DNA from: Imbricaverruca yamaguchii
Lineage: Eukaryota; Arthropoda; Thecostraca; Neoverrucidae
Length of the DNA: 64,000 nucleotides
Direction of reading: 5' to 3'
Assembly (NCBI GenBank): GCA_034440575.1
Contig: JAOTOL010001647.1
Coordinates: 201,501 to 265,500, forward strand
The notes below the pieces were generated by a model. That model was not told the DNA's origin. It did no database searches and saw only the letters and a list, made by a program, of their open reading frames with translations. The position numbers were made by a program, and so were the translations under genes. Position 1 is the first letter of the stretch; every line of letters begins with the position of its first letter. Positions 54,055 to 64,000 of the stretch are shown one piece after another.

Positions 54055-55235
54055 CTGACACGACACCACACCGGCGCTACACCACACCGACACGACACCA
54101 CACCGACACGACACCACACCGACACGACACCACACCGACACGACACCACACCGACACGACACCACACCGACACGACACCACACCGACACGACACCACACC
54201 GACACGACACCACACCGACACGACACCACACCGACACGACACCACACCGACACGACACCACACCGACACGACACCACACCGACACGACACCACACCGGCG
54301 ACACACACCGCCCACACACGGCGACACCACACCGACACGACACCACACCGACACGACACCACACCGGCGACACGACACCACACCGACACGACACCACACA
54401 CGACACCACACCGACGCGACACCACACCAGCGCTACACCACACCAGCACGACACCACACCAGCGCGACACCACACCGACACGACACCACACCGATGCGGC
54501 ACCACACCGACACGACACCACACCGACACGACACCACACCGACACGACACCACACCGACACGACACCACACCGACACCACACCGACACGACACCACACCG
54601 ACACGACACCACACCGACACGACACCACACCGACACGACACCACACCGACACGACACCACACCGACACGACACCACACCAGCGCTACACCACACCAGCGC
54701 TACACCACACCAGCGCTACACCACACCGACACGACACCACACCGATGCGGCACCACACCGACACGACACCACACCGACACGACACCACACCGACAGACAC
54801 CACACCAGCGCTACACCACACCGGCACGACACCACACCGACACGACACCACACCGACACACACCACACGCCGACACCACCGATGAGGCACCACACCGACA
54901 CGACACCACACCGACACGACACCACACCGACACCACACCACACCGACACGACACCACACTGACACGATACCACACCGACGTTACACCACACCCGTACACG
55001 ACACCGCGTACACCCACCGCGACACCACACCGACGACACCACACCAACGCTACACCACACCGACACGACACCACACCGACGCTACACCACACCGACACGA
55101 CACCATACCGAGGCACACACTGACACGACACGACACCGACACGACACCATACCGAACCACACCACACCGACACGACACCACTGACACGATACCACACCGA
55201 CGTTACACCACACCGACGTTACACCACACCGGTCA
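54055..55235 (+). repeat. 15-bp minisatellite, about 75 copies
   Basis: Units of ACACCACACCGACACG with variants (CAGCGCT, CGATGCGG, CGGCGAC). Open in all frames on both strands. Confidence 0.98.
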
Positions 55236-55559
55236 ATTCCCAATGCTGGCCCAATGCTCGGCCACAGTCTGGGCATAAGTACCCACTGGCCCGGCAAACA
55301 CCGATCAAAGCAATACAAAAATCCAGCATCAATTAATGTGGCATGTTCCACGCTATATCGGGCCAGTGTGCGAGAGTTATCATAAGTTCCAAGCTTAGCA
55401 CAGCATGATGTACCGACATTGGAGGTTAAGGCATCGAGGAGGGAGATGTGCGAAATGAGGGGTTTCTTCAGATTGCTTGCGTGTTTTGTTCATTCTATGG
55501 GCTGCGATTATGGGTTTTGCCACTTGCCCAAAACCCCTGATGCACTGTGCAGTGTTTGT

Positions 55560-55750
55560 GGACTCCGACACACAACTGGGGCATACGGCATACGGTCATG
55601 TCAGCACACTTTGATGGACCTCGACATGCAACTGGGGCATACGGTCATACCAGCACACTTTGATGGACCTCGACACAACTGGAGCATACGGTCATACCAG
55701 CACACTGATGGATCTCGACACAACTGGGGCATACGGTCATACCAGCACCT
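55560..55750 (+). repeat. About 46-bp tandem repeat, four copies
   Basis: Units share CACAACTGGGGCATACGGTC, ATACCAGCACACTTTGATGG and ACCTCGA. Confidence 0.93.
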
Positions 55751-56109
55751 TTCATCAGCGGCGCCACCAAATATGGACAAATGGTGTGTGGGGGGGGGGA
55801 TGCGGTGGGCGATGATGGTTTTCAGTCCACTCTTCCCATGCAACGCTCATAGCCGTAATACGGATCTCCACGGTGCTCATGAGGAACACAACACCCCTGC
55901 CCCGTTTTGGTATCGCCGGTGGTACGCCTTCTCTGTCCGGCTGTACTGCTGGGCCCAACGGCTCTGCAGACCAGTGCACACAGCATTCAGCATGACAATC
56001 TGGAATGTCAAGTGAACTGTGTCAATTGTACGATGCCGTTATATGACACGTTCACTAAGTTAAGATTTAACTTATTTATGTATACGCGACATACGCCCAG
56101 TCCCGTCTT

Positions 56110-56465
56110 CCAGAGGAGTTGGTGGAGGTGAAGAATACCTCCACTTCCTCCTAAGCAATCTGAGCAGGTTATCTGAGGAGGTGGTGGAGATGCAGAGTGC
56201 CTCCACCACCTCCTCAGGTAACCTCCTCAGGCAACCTGAGCGGGTTACCAGAGGATGTGGTGGAGGTGGAGCTTAAGAGTACTCCCACCATCTCCTCAGT
56301 AACATCCTCAGGTACCCTGAGCGGGCTACCGGAGGATGTGGTGGAGGTTAAGAGTGCCTTAATCACATCCTCAGGTAACCTTATCAGATAACCTCCTCAG
56401 GAAACCTCCGAAGATAACCTCCTCAGGCAACCTCGACAGATAACCTCCTCAGGTAACCTCCAGAC
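56110..56465 (+). repeat. CCTCCTCAGGTAAC repeat cluster with inverted units
   Basis: Units of TACCWGAGGATGTGGTGGAG alternate with their complements (CTCCACCACCTCCTCAGGTA), followed by direct ACCTCCTCAGGWAACCTC repeats. A strong hairpin lies at 56163-56227. Confidence 0.85.
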
Positions 56466-56824
56466 AACGGGCGGATATTTTCTCATTGCATGTGCTTAAG
56501 AAAAGGATTGATGTTTTTTTCAGAGGTCAGGATATGGTGCTTGCTTCGGTGAACAATAAGGCATATTGTGCGTGGCATCTTCCCGCTAGGATATCAATCA
56601 TTCCACCTTTCTGAAACACTTATGAAGCTGAAGCTACCTACCATCAGCAACTTCCCTCGTTGATGTATTGCCAGAAAATACAAAGGTACCGCAAGGTGAG
56701 GAAACACCCATTTTGGATGCATAAATAGTCACGCACTACTTTGAAGAATAGACACCAAGTACCGAGTTAGACCACAGATAGTAAGCTGAACTATAAAAGA
56801 GGAAATCATGCTAATAATTGTCTA

Positions 56825-57700
56825 AACATGTGTTCCGGGGGCCGGTGGGCAAATGTGCACACTGTATACGTGTTGATGTTTTCCGGGAGGTGGTCGGCAA
56901 GGGTGTACGCGAGGTCATACTTTCCAGGAGCCGTTAGGCGAGTGTGTTGAAGCGTTGTTGTGCTTCAGGGGACGGTGGACAAGTGTGTACGCGTGGTGCT
57001 CTATTCCAGGAGCCGGTGGGAGAGCATGTTCGAGCGTTGTTGTGCTTCAGATGCCTGTGGACAAGTGTACACAAGTGCTATTATGTTCTAGAGACGTGTG
57101 GACAAATATGTACAAGTGCTGTTATGTTCTAACAGCTGGTGGACAAGTGTGTCCTCGTAGTATTATGTTCACAGCAGGGGCGGGTGCCGGGATTATCAAA
57201 GAGGGGACTTGTCTGGAGGTGCGCCATTTCTTCGTCATTGCGAAGGCACCTGGAAGGGCGCCTTCGGCTGAAAATCCGTTGAACGGCGGTGGGGGGTACA
57301 CTCGTCGAGCACACTGATGTCTTCTCCTCCCGAGGGGGCATTTATTCCTTTTCGAGGGACGCCTCTGGCTGAAAAAAACATCCGAGGGGCGGGAGGGGGA
57401 ATGTACTCAAGCGTTCCCAGACTAGCCACTTTTCCCGGCCGAAGGGGCGTTACCATCCATTGAGAGGGGGCATATGTCACAGCAACCTCTCCATTTGTAT
57501 CCGCCCCTAGCATGCTAGGGCCGGTGGACAAGTGCGCTTAAGTGGTGTTGTGCTTGTAGGGGACAATGGGCGCAAGTGTGCACAGGTAGTGATATGCTAC
57601 AGGGACCGGTGGACAAGGGTGCTCATGTGATGTATTACAGGAGCCATGGTGGAAGTGTGTATAGCTGGTGATATGGTACAGGGTCCGGTGGACAAGGGTG
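56825..57700 (+). repeat. Acceptor-like minisatellite, left block (about 42-65 bp units)
   Basis: Units follow the pattern TTCCAGGAGCCGGTGGGCAA then GTGTGYACAAGTGGTGYTATG. They resemble the 3' splice site and first bases of the kinase exon at 59771. The block is interrupted by TIR elements at 57175-57509 and 57706-59120. Confidence 0.85.
57175..57509 (+). mobile_element. TIR element of the CAGGGGCGG family inside the array
   Basis: It starts CAGGGGCGGGTGCCGGG and ends TTTGTATCCGCCCCTAG, with internal CCTTCGGCTGAAAATCCGTT as in 31829-32069. About 335 bp, no coding. It interrupts one minisatellite unit. Confidence 0.7.
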
Positions 57701-57705
57701 CTCAT

Positions 57706-59120
57706 TAGATCGGTCCACCAATACATAGCATTTGCAAAAAGTTTAAAAGTTGTTAATCCTAAAGATCGCCCCCGTTGCACTTGACGTGACTATCTGAGCC
57801 GAATTTCAGGTCAATCTGATAATATTTAGAGGTGGCTCCATTTTGACACTTTTGCTGTTTGTAGATTAATGCAGGCAACCTAACGATCCCATCCAATCCG
57901 CATTAACAGCTAACACCTCTGTACACCTTTATATCAGTAGCCATGCGACTATATTGATATTTTTCAACCTTAGCAGATACCCTAAGCGTTATAGCAACGA
58001 AGTCAGCTGAGTGTAGACACAATTGCAGCTGTTTGCGCGCGCAAGCGCCTCGGCGACTCGGCAGGGAAGAGGCGTTACAGAGTGCGCGCTTCAGCGTGGC
58101 GAGCGTGTCTAGGTTTCAGCGCGTATGGTACTGGCTGGTTGGTTGTTGTGTGGTAAATCGACACTTTGTGAGAAGTGACATAATCGGAAGTTAGAACGTC
58201 GGACTAGGATTAGTAATTTGTAATTACAGATTCAAAGAGGGAAAACATCTGAGTCAATCAATGTAGCGTTGATCTCCGGACCAAACTATCTACCGGGCAG
58301 TTCTATTTCGGGTCCGCGAATTTTGTACTCAGCTTCGCCTTTTGCCAGTGTTTTTATCATCAGGACAAACATGATCTTACCGGCTCGGTAGCGTGCTTGA
58401 ACAATACATACACCACATAGAGTTCGGGGAGTCCGTGGTTCGATTCCGTCTGTTGGCAGAACTTTCCGTGGGCCGACTCCCTACCAGGAGTTGAAACAAG
58501 GTAGTGATCGCTGTGCCGCGGGTGAACGCTGACCAAGCGGCGCCTGCGGCATTGGGGTCATGGACGTGATTCGCCTCCGAATCCGACTTGAGTGAGACGA
58601 GCCAGACGAGACCGAGTGTGTGAGTGGGTACTTATGCTTTGTGCCTTGGATGATTCGTATTGCACTTTATATCTAAAACAGTTTTGTATTCTTGTTATTT
58701 ATTGCTATTTATTGTTAATTTCCACGATTAAAGTACGAGCAGTAGGTATGGGCGCCAATGTCTATCCCAAGTTAGGATAATGTCGGGTTGGATTGGAGAT
58801 GCAAAACGGCAAATGTTCGAAGCTTGTGTGCAGCACAAAACCTAGTCCAAGCGATCGCTAAAATAGCCCAAGCTTACTCTGCCTTAACATATAAATAGGT
58901 AATATTAAGCATTGAATGTTCAGAGATACAAAAAAGGCGTCGTGTTGACGGGTAGGGTAATACACAGCACAGCCATGGGAACAAACGTGCATTTTGGAGC
59001 CACCTCTAAAAACTGTTCAAATGGTCCAATTGTTGGCAGGGGAACTTACCATGAGGTATGTGATAGGGTCACCCTTTAGGAACAAGGCATTTACAACTTT
59101 TTGCAGTTTGGACCTCTCTA
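57706..59120 (+). mobile_element. 1.4-kb non-autonomous TIR element with 8-bp duplication
   Basis: Exact GTGCTCAT lies at 57698-57705 and 59121-59128. The ends are TAGATCGGTCCA and (complement) TAGAGAGGTCCAAA, with further inverted subterminal matches (CAAAAAGTT, AGAGGTGGCTCCA). An 8-bp duplication and a TAGNG-type end fit the hAT superfamily. No transposase frame is visible. It carries a tRNA-like segment near 58381-58455 (CTCGGTAGCGTGC and GTGGTTCGATTCCG), probably a SINE. Confidence 0.8.
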
Positions 59121-59124
59121 GTGC

Positions 59125-59770
59125 TCATGTGATGTATTACAGGAGCCATGGTGGAAGTGTGCATAAGTGGTGATATGGTGCAGGGTCCGGAGGGCAGGGG
59201 CGTTCAGGTAATGTTGTATTACAGGAGCCGTAGTAGAAGTGCCCACAAGTGTGCTTGCAGGGGCCGGTAGGCAATTGTGTACAAGTGGTGCTATGTTCCA
59301 CGAGCCGTGGACAAGAGGGTCCAGGTGGTGTTATACTTCAGGAGTCATGAGGAAGTGTTTACAAGCGTTGCCATGCTACAGGAATCGTGAGGACGTGTTT
59401 TCAAGCGTTGTTCTGCTACAGGAGTTGAGAGGAGTGTTTCAAGGTTGCTATGTTACAGGAGTCGTGAGGACGTGTTTACAAGCGTTGCTATGTTACAGGA
59501 GTCGTGAGGACTCAAGCGTTGCTATGTTAGGGTCGTAGGACGTTTTACAAGCGTTGTATGCTACAGGAGTGTGGGAGTGTTTACAAGCGTTGCTATGTTA
59601 CAGGAGTCGTGAGGACGTGTTTACAAGCGTTGCTATATTTGCGTGGGCCAGTTTGCAATTGCGTTCAGGTTATGTTATGTTGCACGAACCGTGGTGGAAG
59701 TGTGTACAATTAGTGGTATGCTTGCAGGGCCCAGTGGGCAAGTGTGTACAATTAGTGGTGATGCTTGCAG
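59125..59770 (+). repeat. Acceptor-like minisatellite, right block, ending at the kinase exon acceptor
   Basis: Units of about 40 bp of the type CTATGTTACAGGAGTCGTGA then GGACGTGTTTACAAGCGTTG. The last two units, ATGCTTGCAGGGCCCAGTGG (59718) and ATGCTTGCAGGGGCCAGTGG (59761), are almost identical. The second of them is the real acceptor. Confidence 0.88.
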
Positions 59771-59983
59771 GGGCCAGTGGGCAAGTGTGCACAAATGCCG
59801 GCTGCGCAGCACAGGCGCCGAGTACGCCGCCAAGTACTGCAACAAGTCGCGGCTGGGCATCAGTGCTACCCGCGAAATTGTGCACGAGATGGCGGCGATG
59901 TACCATTGTCGCGACTGCCCCCGCATCGTGCAGCTGCAACAGCTGTACGAGACGGAGCGCCAGTTCATCCTGGTGATGGAACT
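59771..59983 (+). CDS. STK17: DRAK/STK17-like protein kinase, exon 2 (N-lobe)
   Basis: The acceptor is GATGCTTGCAG|G and the donor is GGAACT|GTGAGT at 59984. Entry and exit are phase 2. The peptide reads GQWASVHKCRLRSTGAEYAA, KYCNKSRLGISATREIVHEM, AAMYHCRDCPRIVQLQQLYE, TERQFILVMEL. Visible parts are the end of the glycine-rich loop (G-Q-W-A-S-V), the ATP-anchoring Lys in EYAAK, the helix-C Glu in REIVHE, and C-P-R-I-V-x-L-x-x-x-Y-E. This last pattern and S-T-G-x-E-Y-A-A-K are close to DRAK (STK17A/B) serine/threonine kinases of the DAPK family, which act in apoptosis and stress signalling. The catalytic loop and C-lobe exons must lie beyond the window. Third positions are GC-rich. Confidence 0.88.
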
Positions 59984-60255
59984 GTGAGTACCGGACACAC
60001 GGTGGCCTTCATCCCGGTGGTGCTACGATGGTACCGATGGGGAATCAGCAGTTCATCTCGGTAATGGAACTGTGAGTATCGGACACACGATGGCCTTCAT
60101 CCCGGTGGTGCTACGATGGTACCGATGGGGAATCAGCAGTTCATCCCGGTTATGGAACTGTGAGTACCGGACACACGGTGGCCTTCATCCCGGTGGAGCT
60201 ACGATGGTACCGATGCGGAATCGGCAGTTCATCTCGGCAATGGAACTGTGAGTAT
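59984..60255 (+). repeat. 88-bp tandem repeat duplicating the exon 2 donor three times
   Basis: Period exactly 88 bp. The donor core GGAACTGTGAGTAYCGG occurs at the real site (GT 59984) and again with GT at 60072, 60160 and 60248. Each copy also repeats about 20 bp of the exon end (CAGTTCATCYYGG). Confidence 0.95.
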
Positions 60256-62490
60256 CGGACACAGAAGAAGAAGTTCAGAAGAATCAGCAGATTATGCCAG
60301 TCGCGAAGCTGAGTACATGTGGTGATAAAATGATCGTATTCCCCTGCTGGTAGGCGCTCCTCCACTACTTTTCTTCCAGTCATAAAAATCCAGATCTGGT
60401 GCTCTTCCATCCTTGAGCCCATTGTGATTAGCATCCTGCATAGCCAAATAATCACCGCCTAGACACTCGGAATAGCGTTTTAGACTATATATCACTGTAG
60501 TTGGCTTTATATGGCCTACCGAACTTGACGATTTCATTTTAATCTAAATATGAATTAATTAAACGTGTGATATCTTTTTTTGAAAGTTAATTTTAAGAAA
60601 CATGAAGCCAATTAGTTTCAGAGAAGAACTGAGATTGAATCAGGGAATTGCAAAACATAATGTCATAAGAGACCGGACGTTCATGGTATCAGCCAAGATA
60701 AGTATCTACATACGGCTTACACAGATGGCTTGATTTGTGCGCAGTGCTGATCGTGTAGAAATCACTGTCGGTACACATCTGCGGATAATTTAGTGATGTC
60801 AGCTACGCATAAAACCATGGCAAATGTATGATTCAACTATAATATGCCTCAAATCAGTAGAATGTAGGAATTTTTCATGAAGTACGTTTCGAAGCTTTTA
60901 GTCCTATATATCTGGCTGGTCGTTTTCACAACCACTACTTCCAAATGTTTCAGTATTGTCATGACAACAGGAAACGCTAACAGCCCTGCTCCATCATTAA
61001 CAAGGAACCTGGATGACCTGATTGGGCAGTTCTAGATTGAATTTGCTATGTGGTATCTTCAAAGGATTTGTCTCACATTCAAATACTGTGCATGCAAATA
61101 AGAGGAAGAGACAATGCATCAGATTTAATGATAATTAATGTTGAGTTGTGAAGGAAAGTTGGCTATTTCCTTGCATACCATGCCTGGACGTTCGCTTGGC
61201 AATTTGTCTATGGTAGAAACACTTGGTCAGGAAATTACAATAAACATCAAGCTCTACCTAGGCATCAGTGTTTAACAAAAGCATTCTCCACAGGTGTGAA
61301 TCGAAATCCATCCTGCTATTTAAAATTCAAGCCCGATAATTATGACATGTACCTGGGGCGGTCCGTGGTAGCGAAGTGGGGTGAGGCAGTCAGCCTCGGC
61401 AAGGGACAGTTGCCGGGCTTAGCATTTATCTGTGCGCGTGTGTCGTAACACTTCTCGGTTGGAAATGAGCCGCACACTCTGATCAGATATGCATCAACTT
61501 TCAATCAGTAAGTGGCCCATTATCTTGGACGATGCCTTGTGGAATTGCCGGGACGATGTCCTCTCTCCCCCACTCCATTATGCTTGAATCGGGTTTCTCT
61601 GTACACTGTATCCAGTGTGCATCTAAAAAGGGTAGAATGGAATTACGACCACGTCTAGTTGAAGTGCGTAGTAAAAGTGGCTTTGAGGAGAACCGGCTTC
61701 ATTCCCATCTCGAGATCATCAGTTCACTGTATTTCGGCAAATGTAAAATGGCATTATTTTCGTATTTGAATTATTTACAGATCACGCGACCACTTTACCA
61801 GAACATTTCCAAGGTGCACTCAATATGAATACGATTGACGACCGAAGTGCGGCTAATATGAGTACGACCGATGACCGAACTGCAGTTAATATAAACACGA
61901 CCGATAATAGCACGATGCATACAAGATGCCGTTTTCCTCAAAACCATCTTTGACTACGCCGTTCAATCAGCCGTGATCGTAATTCTATGTACCGTAGTCG
62001 CAAACAATAATATGAGGGTAGAATAACATTGCGTCGAAATGTGTATCGTGCAGAGGGCATACGCTACGAAGAGGTGAGACTTCAACTTCCTTTGGGAAAA
62101 CCCCGTGTCATTGCATCGAATCTTTTGGGCAGACACAGTGTCATTGTAAGGAATCTTCGGGCAGATCACCCTGTGTCCTTGTAGCGAATATTTGTGCGGC
62201 CCCGTGCCATTGCGTCGAGTGAACTGCATGGACCACAAATGGCGAGGTGGGACGCAAACCTCGCGAGCAGTGCCAGCTAAAAAATCACGCCGCCCACGAC
62301 ATCCTGTCTGCATGCAACTTACCTATACGGCAGCACCGCCGGCCAGACGAGTGGCGTCTCTCCGTGTGAGGTCGGTGCGGCGATGGTGACTGGTGTCACG
62401 CGACACCATTCACCAGACGCCGGGCGTGACCATTCAAACGCCGCACGGCCACGTCGACCATCGTCGACCAACTCAGAGCGGGCGTCGCTG
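60256..62490. other. AT-richer intronic DNA, no gene seen
   Basis: The open frames (for example 61532-61828 plus, 60292-60537 minus) have no recognisable motif, GC3 signal or paired splice sites. A GGTAGCGAAGTGG-containing stretch near 61360 could be a decayed tRNA-like head. Confidence 0.5.
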
Positions 62491-62499
62491 GGCGGTGCC

Positions 62500-63785
62500 C
62501 CTGTGTGACGCCTGCTTGTGCTGCTTGAGTAGGCCTCACCCCATCTCCCGTTTATGGCGCCTGCTTGTGAGTGGGCCTCACGCCATCTCCTGTGTGTGCG
62601 CCTGCTTGTGGCGCCTGCTTTGAGTGGCCTCATGCATCTCCTGTGTGTGGCGCCTGCTTGTGAGTGGGCCTCGCTCCATTTCTTGTGTGGCGCCTGCTTG
62701 TGAGTGGGCCTCACGTCATCTCCTGTGTGTGGCGCCTGCTTGTGAGTGGGCCCCGCCCCATCTCCTGTGTGTGGCTCCTGCTTGTGAGTGGGCCTCACGC
62801 CATCTCCTGTGTGTGACGTTGCTTGTGAGTGGGCCTCACTCCATCTCCTGTGTGTGGCGCCTGCTTGTGAGTGGGCCTCACTCCATCTCCTGTGTGTGGC
62901 GCCTGCTTGTGAGTGGGCCTCACGCCATCTCCTGTGTGTGACGCCTGCTTGTGAGTGGGCCTCACGCCATCTCCTGTGTGTGACGCCTGCTTGTGAGTGG
63001 GCCTCACGCCATCTCCTGTGTGTGGCGCCTGCTTGTGAGTGGGCCTCACGCCATCTCCTGTGTGTGGCGCCTGCTTGTGAGTGGGCCTCACGCCATCTCC
63101 TGTGTGTGGCGCCTGCTTGTGAGTGGGCCTCGCGCCATCTCCTGTGTGTGGCGCCTGCTTGTGAGTGGGCCTCACGCCATCTCCTGTGTGGCGCCTGCTT
63201 GTGAGTGGGCCTCGCGCCATCTCCTGTGTGTGACGCCTGCTTGTGAGTGGGCCTCGCGCCATCTCCTGTGTGTGGCGCCTGCTTGTGAGTGGGCCTCACG
63301 CCATCTCCTGTGTGTGGGGGCGCCTGCTTGTGAGTGGGCCTCACGCCATCTCCTGTGTGTGGCGCCTGCTTGTGAGGTGGGCCTCACGCCATCTCCTGTG
63401 TGTGGCGCCTGCTTGTGAGTGGGCCTCACTCCATCTCCTGTGTGTGGCGCCTGCTTGTGAGTGGGCCTCACGCCATCTCCTGTGTGTGACGCCTGCTTGT
63501 GTGTGGCGCCTGCTTGTGAGTGGACCTCACGCCACTCCTGTGTGTGGCTCCTGCTTGTGAGTGGGCCCCGCCCCATCTCCTGTGTGTGGCGCCTGCTTGT
63601 GAGTGGGCCTCACGCCATCTCCTGTGTGTGGCGCCTGCTTGTGAGTGGGCCCCGCCCCATCTCCTGTGTGTGGCTCCTGCTTGTGAGTGGGCCTCGCGCC
63701 ATCTCCTGTGTGTGGCGCCTGCTTGTGAGTGGGCCTCACGCCATCTCCTGTGTGTGGCGCCTGCTTGTGAGTGGGCCTCGCGCGA
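62500..63785 (+). repeat. 42-bp minisatellite, about 29 copies
   Basis: Units of GTGTGTGGCGCCTGCTTGTG then AGTGGGCCTCACGCCATCTCCT, with few variants. The 42-bp length keeps all six frames open; the frames on either strand are not genes. Confidence 0.98.
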
Positions 63786-64000
63786 TCCACACTGCCACCA
63801 TAGACAGTGAGTTTTATAGGTAGGCGGCATGTTTTGTGTTTACTTCTGCCTACATTGTCGTCAGCAGGCTCTCGCTGGCGGTCCGTCATTATCAGGGGTG
63901 AGCCGACGTGCATAGAGCCTCTGTTCTGTGTAAGAAGGGAGGAGAGCCGATCCTTCCCCACCCCTCCGTGTCCATTCGTCTCGGACGAACAACTGATCAT

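Noticed and set aside
53982..55123. Thr/His/Pro- and Val/Trp/Cys-rich frames up to 326 residues
   Set aside because: Artefacts of the 15-bp repeat, open in most frames on both strands.
58381..58455. tRNA gene
   Set aside because: A- and B-box-like sequences are present but no cloverleaf can be drawn; more likely the head of a SINE.
62319..63830. Long frames on both strands (up to 341 residues)
   Set aside because: The 42-bp repeat keeps frames open; no start context, splice sites or domain.

Overview
This is an animal (metazoan) nuclear window. It has spliced genes with GT-AG introns, tRNA-derived SINEs, CR1/Jockey-type LINE remnants, TIR transposons, long microsatellites and a very large number of minisatellite arrays. 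The coding exons have strongly GC-biased third codon positions and stand out from AT-richer introns. The phylum cannot be fixed from the sequence alone; an invertebrate is the best guess. Minisatellites that sit on exon/intron boundaries are, as I recall, known from amphioxus under the name 'mirages', but codon bias and repeats do not let me assign that lineage.

Six genes or gene parts are supported by splice sites, reading phase and protein motifs. (1) 3522-13042 (+): the last five exons of a WRN-like RecQ helicase, with the C-terminal HTH_40 region and basic tail. (2) 14646-16519 (-): a complete two-exon MTRFR/C12orf65-like mitochondrial release factor with an intact GGQ, convergent with gene 1. 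(3) 17482-17808 (-): a LYR-motif protein resembling the MIEF1 microprotein. (4) about 22603-28268 (+): a five-exon zinc-finger gene with five fingers and a repetitive tail. (5) 32399-32583 plus 59771-59983 (+): the first two coding exons of a DRAK/STK17-like kinase, separated by a 27-kb intron. (6) 44943-45490 (-): the 3' end of an unidentified gene, possibly starting at 46765, nested inside that intron.

The rest is repeats. Each of the four WRN introns begins with a minisatellite at or just after the 5' splice site. Kinase exon 2 is flanked by tandem copies of its own donor and by an array of acceptor-like units. I also found about nine tiny (36-65 bp) retro-inserted elements, most with perfect 10-15 bp target-site duplications. 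They correspond to a hairpin plus CCAAYAACCAAC-type tail shared with two tRNA-derived SINE families. One of these mini-elements and one SINE landed on 3' splice sites of coding exons and duplicated the acceptor.

Other repeats are a TIR element family (four or five copies near 8.4, 13.1, 15.1, 18.2 and 19.4 kb), a rearranged inverted duplication at 18.0-20.2 kb, a 1.4-kb TIR element with a perfect 8-bp duplication at 57706-59120, and TGACCT-rich dispersed repeats. No rRNA, true tRNA, CRISPR or prokaryotic feature was seen.
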